Part shown: positions 63,238-64,000 of the stretch, one piece after another | Layout: each line of letters starts with the position of its first letter | Position numbering within the stretch: position 1 is the stretch's first letter | NCBI RefSeq assembly: GCF_020422885.1 | Contig: NZ_CP084622.1 | Coordinates: 2,189,001-2,253,000, forward strand | Direction: 5' to 3' | Length of the DNA stretch: 64,000 bases | Origin: Mesobacillus sp. S13 | Lineage (GTDB): Bacteria > Bacillota > Bacilli > Bacillales > Cytobacillaceae | Position numbers and translations under genes: made by a program | The notes under the pieces: generated by a model | Seen by the model: only the letters and a program-made list of their open reading frames with translations | The model's database searches: none | Told to the model about the DNA's origin: nothing

Positions 63238-64000
63238 ATGCCGTTTTTGCTGAACTCTTTCGCAGACGTGAAAAAAGATTTAAAGAAAAAGATGAAAAAG
63301 AAATCTTCCGGCCATCTGCCCAGTTTGTCAAAATATGATAAACGATGGATTCAGCTTATAAAAGAACAGACGAGACAACTTAATCAGAACAATGTATCAC
63401 GGACGCAAGCGTATTTTCGGTTTTACCTTCAACACCCTGAAATACATTGGGCATTTCTCGGACATATGGTATCGCGTAACGTCGGCTGGAACATGACGGA
63501 TTTAAAAGGGGAGTTGCTGACAAAACTATTGTCTGAAAGAGAACAGAACGACTTTTTTGCCTTTTTGGAACGCGGCAGCTGGCTGATTTTTCAAGATGTG
63601 TATCCTCAATTTATGATTTATGAGCTGAGTGTGATGAGCAGCAAGGAAATGTTCCATCTTCTGCCTCATTTTCAAACTTCCGCCTTCATGGAGACGATGT
63701 GGCGCTATTATTGGCACAGTGGGGATAAATCTACTTTGGCTGTTGCGATGGTCATCAATGAACAAAGCTATTTGGAAAAAAGATTGATTCAAAATCATCA
63801 TTATAAAAAAGTCGTAACAGGTACGGTCAGCTTTAAAATGTATGATTTTTTGAACCTTAATAACACTATTTTTCCCTATGGTATAGGGGACAAAAGGGAG
63901 AAGGCTTCGCTTGCCGGCGCATCCTTACGGTATTTCACTTCGCTCCACGAAAGAATTATATTCGGAAAAAAATTGTACTCGCTTCTTTTTCAGCAGGAAG
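63238..64000 (+). CDS. YppC-like DUF2515 family protein, 5' part (gene runs off the window)
   Basis: The frame stays open for 254 codons to the window end. It contains NVSRTQAYFRFYLQHPEIHW then AFLGHMVSRNVGWNMTDLKG, FLERGSWLIFQDVYPQFMIY, SGDKSTLAVAMVINEQSYLE and ALRYFTSLHERI-like SLRYFTSLHERIIFGKKLY, matching DUF2515/YppC, about 320-370 residues in full. No function is established for the family. The start is ATG 63238 or 63235; the AAGG before it is close, so TTG 63247 is also possible. It is divergent from the cyclase gene, with 116 bases between. Confidence 0.8.
   Translation, partial: MPFLLNSFADVKKDLKKKMKKKSSGHLPSLSKYDKRWIQLIKEQTRQLNQNNVSRTQAYFRFYLQHPEIHWAFLGHMVSRNVGWNMTDLKGELLTKLLSEREQNDFFAFLERGSWLIFQDVYPQFMIYELSVMSSKEMFHLLPHFQTSAFMETMWRYYWHSGDKSTLAVAMVINEQSYLEKRLIQNHHYKKVVTGTVSFKMYDFLNLNNTIFPYGIGDKREKASLAGASLRYFTSLHERIIFGKKLYSLLFQQE

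Noticed and set aside
1..64000. CRISPR arrays, rRNA and tRNA genes, riboswitches
   Set aside because: No regularly spaced direct repeats of CRISPR type, no cloverleaf or rRNA sequence and no recognisable riboswitch core were seen. The 11-bp repeats at 47.8-47.9 kb are operator boxes, not a CRISPR.

Overview
The window looks like chromosomal DNA of a pigmented, spore-forming Bacillaceae bacterium of the Rossellomorea/Priestia/Metabacillus kind. The evidence is the overall low-to-moderate G+C, strong AGGAGG-type ribosome binding sites, typical Bacillaceae proteins (DUF2200, DUF2711, CBO0543-type membrane protein, TM1586-type nitroreductase, PaiB, RsbR-type STAS proteins, YppC/DUF2515), Bacillus dispersed intergenic repeats, and a C30 (staphyloxanthin-type) carotenoid cluster beside a squalene/sporulenol-type cyclase. 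The species cannot be fixed from the sequence alone.

Region 1 (1-16 kb) is housekeeping and accessory metabolism: the end of an ArsR-type metal sensor and a CadA-type Cd/Zn/Pb efflux ATPase whose N-terminal metal-binding domain carries an in-frame TGA exactly at the first Cys of CxxC; DUF2200; a CrtI-like flavoprotein; hemolysin III; GNAT; DUF2711; proline dehydrogenase; PadR; an SDR with a 24-bp palindromic operator; a nitroreductase; an ABC exporter pair; and a lipoprotein nuclease.

Region 2 (about 16.2-39.5 kb) is a clearly more A+T-rich defence island. It starts with an XRE regulator and a small dsRBD-like protein. Next comes a complete MZA system: a C5 DNA methylase with its own terminator, then an operon of MORC/MutL-type ATPase, Z1 helicase-like protein, DUF4420/PD-(D/E)XK protein and AIPR protein. 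A truncated vsr remnant follows. A minus-strand pair comes next: an AddB-like protein with an Fe-S-type Cys motif and a UvrD/AddA-like helicase without the usual C-terminal nuclease. Then come a Sau3AI-type (GATC) restriction-modification system with an intact vsr, and a tightly coupled three-gene module (GHKL ATPase, unknown protein, probable DUF6339 protein) that may be an undescribed defence or R-M-associated system.

Region 3 (39.5-47.5 kb) holds an unusual two-domain M20-type peptidase, a TPR-like protein beside a putative HExxH metalloprotease, an SDR/PaiB pair, a DUF3231 remnant, and a minus-strand operon of TetR, V4R-STAS and RsbR-like proteins.

Region 4 (47.5-60.4 kb) is the carotenoid cluster. 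It has two CrtN/CrtI-type desaturases, CrtM, isopentenyl-diphosphate isomerase (fni) and a stand-alone CarH/LitR-like MerR DNA-binding domain. These are followed by an esterase-like hydrolase, a CrtP/CrtNb-type oxygenase, an aldehyde dehydrogenase, a CrtN desaturase and a CrtQ-like glycosyltransferase. Together they could make a glycosylated diapocarotenoic acid. The promoter in front of the first gene carries an array of 11-bp-spaced TATACA boxes, the signature of CarA/CarH/LitR operators, so pigment synthesis is probably repressed by a MerR-type protein that here lacks its B12 light-sensing domain. Two dispersed palindromic repeats interrupt the cluster.

Region 5 (60.4-64 kb) carries an HXXEE membrane protein, a squalene-hopene/sporulenol-type cyclase and the start of a YppC-type DUF2515 gene cut by the window end. 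No rRNA, tRNA, CRISPR array, insertion sequence or integrase was seen.
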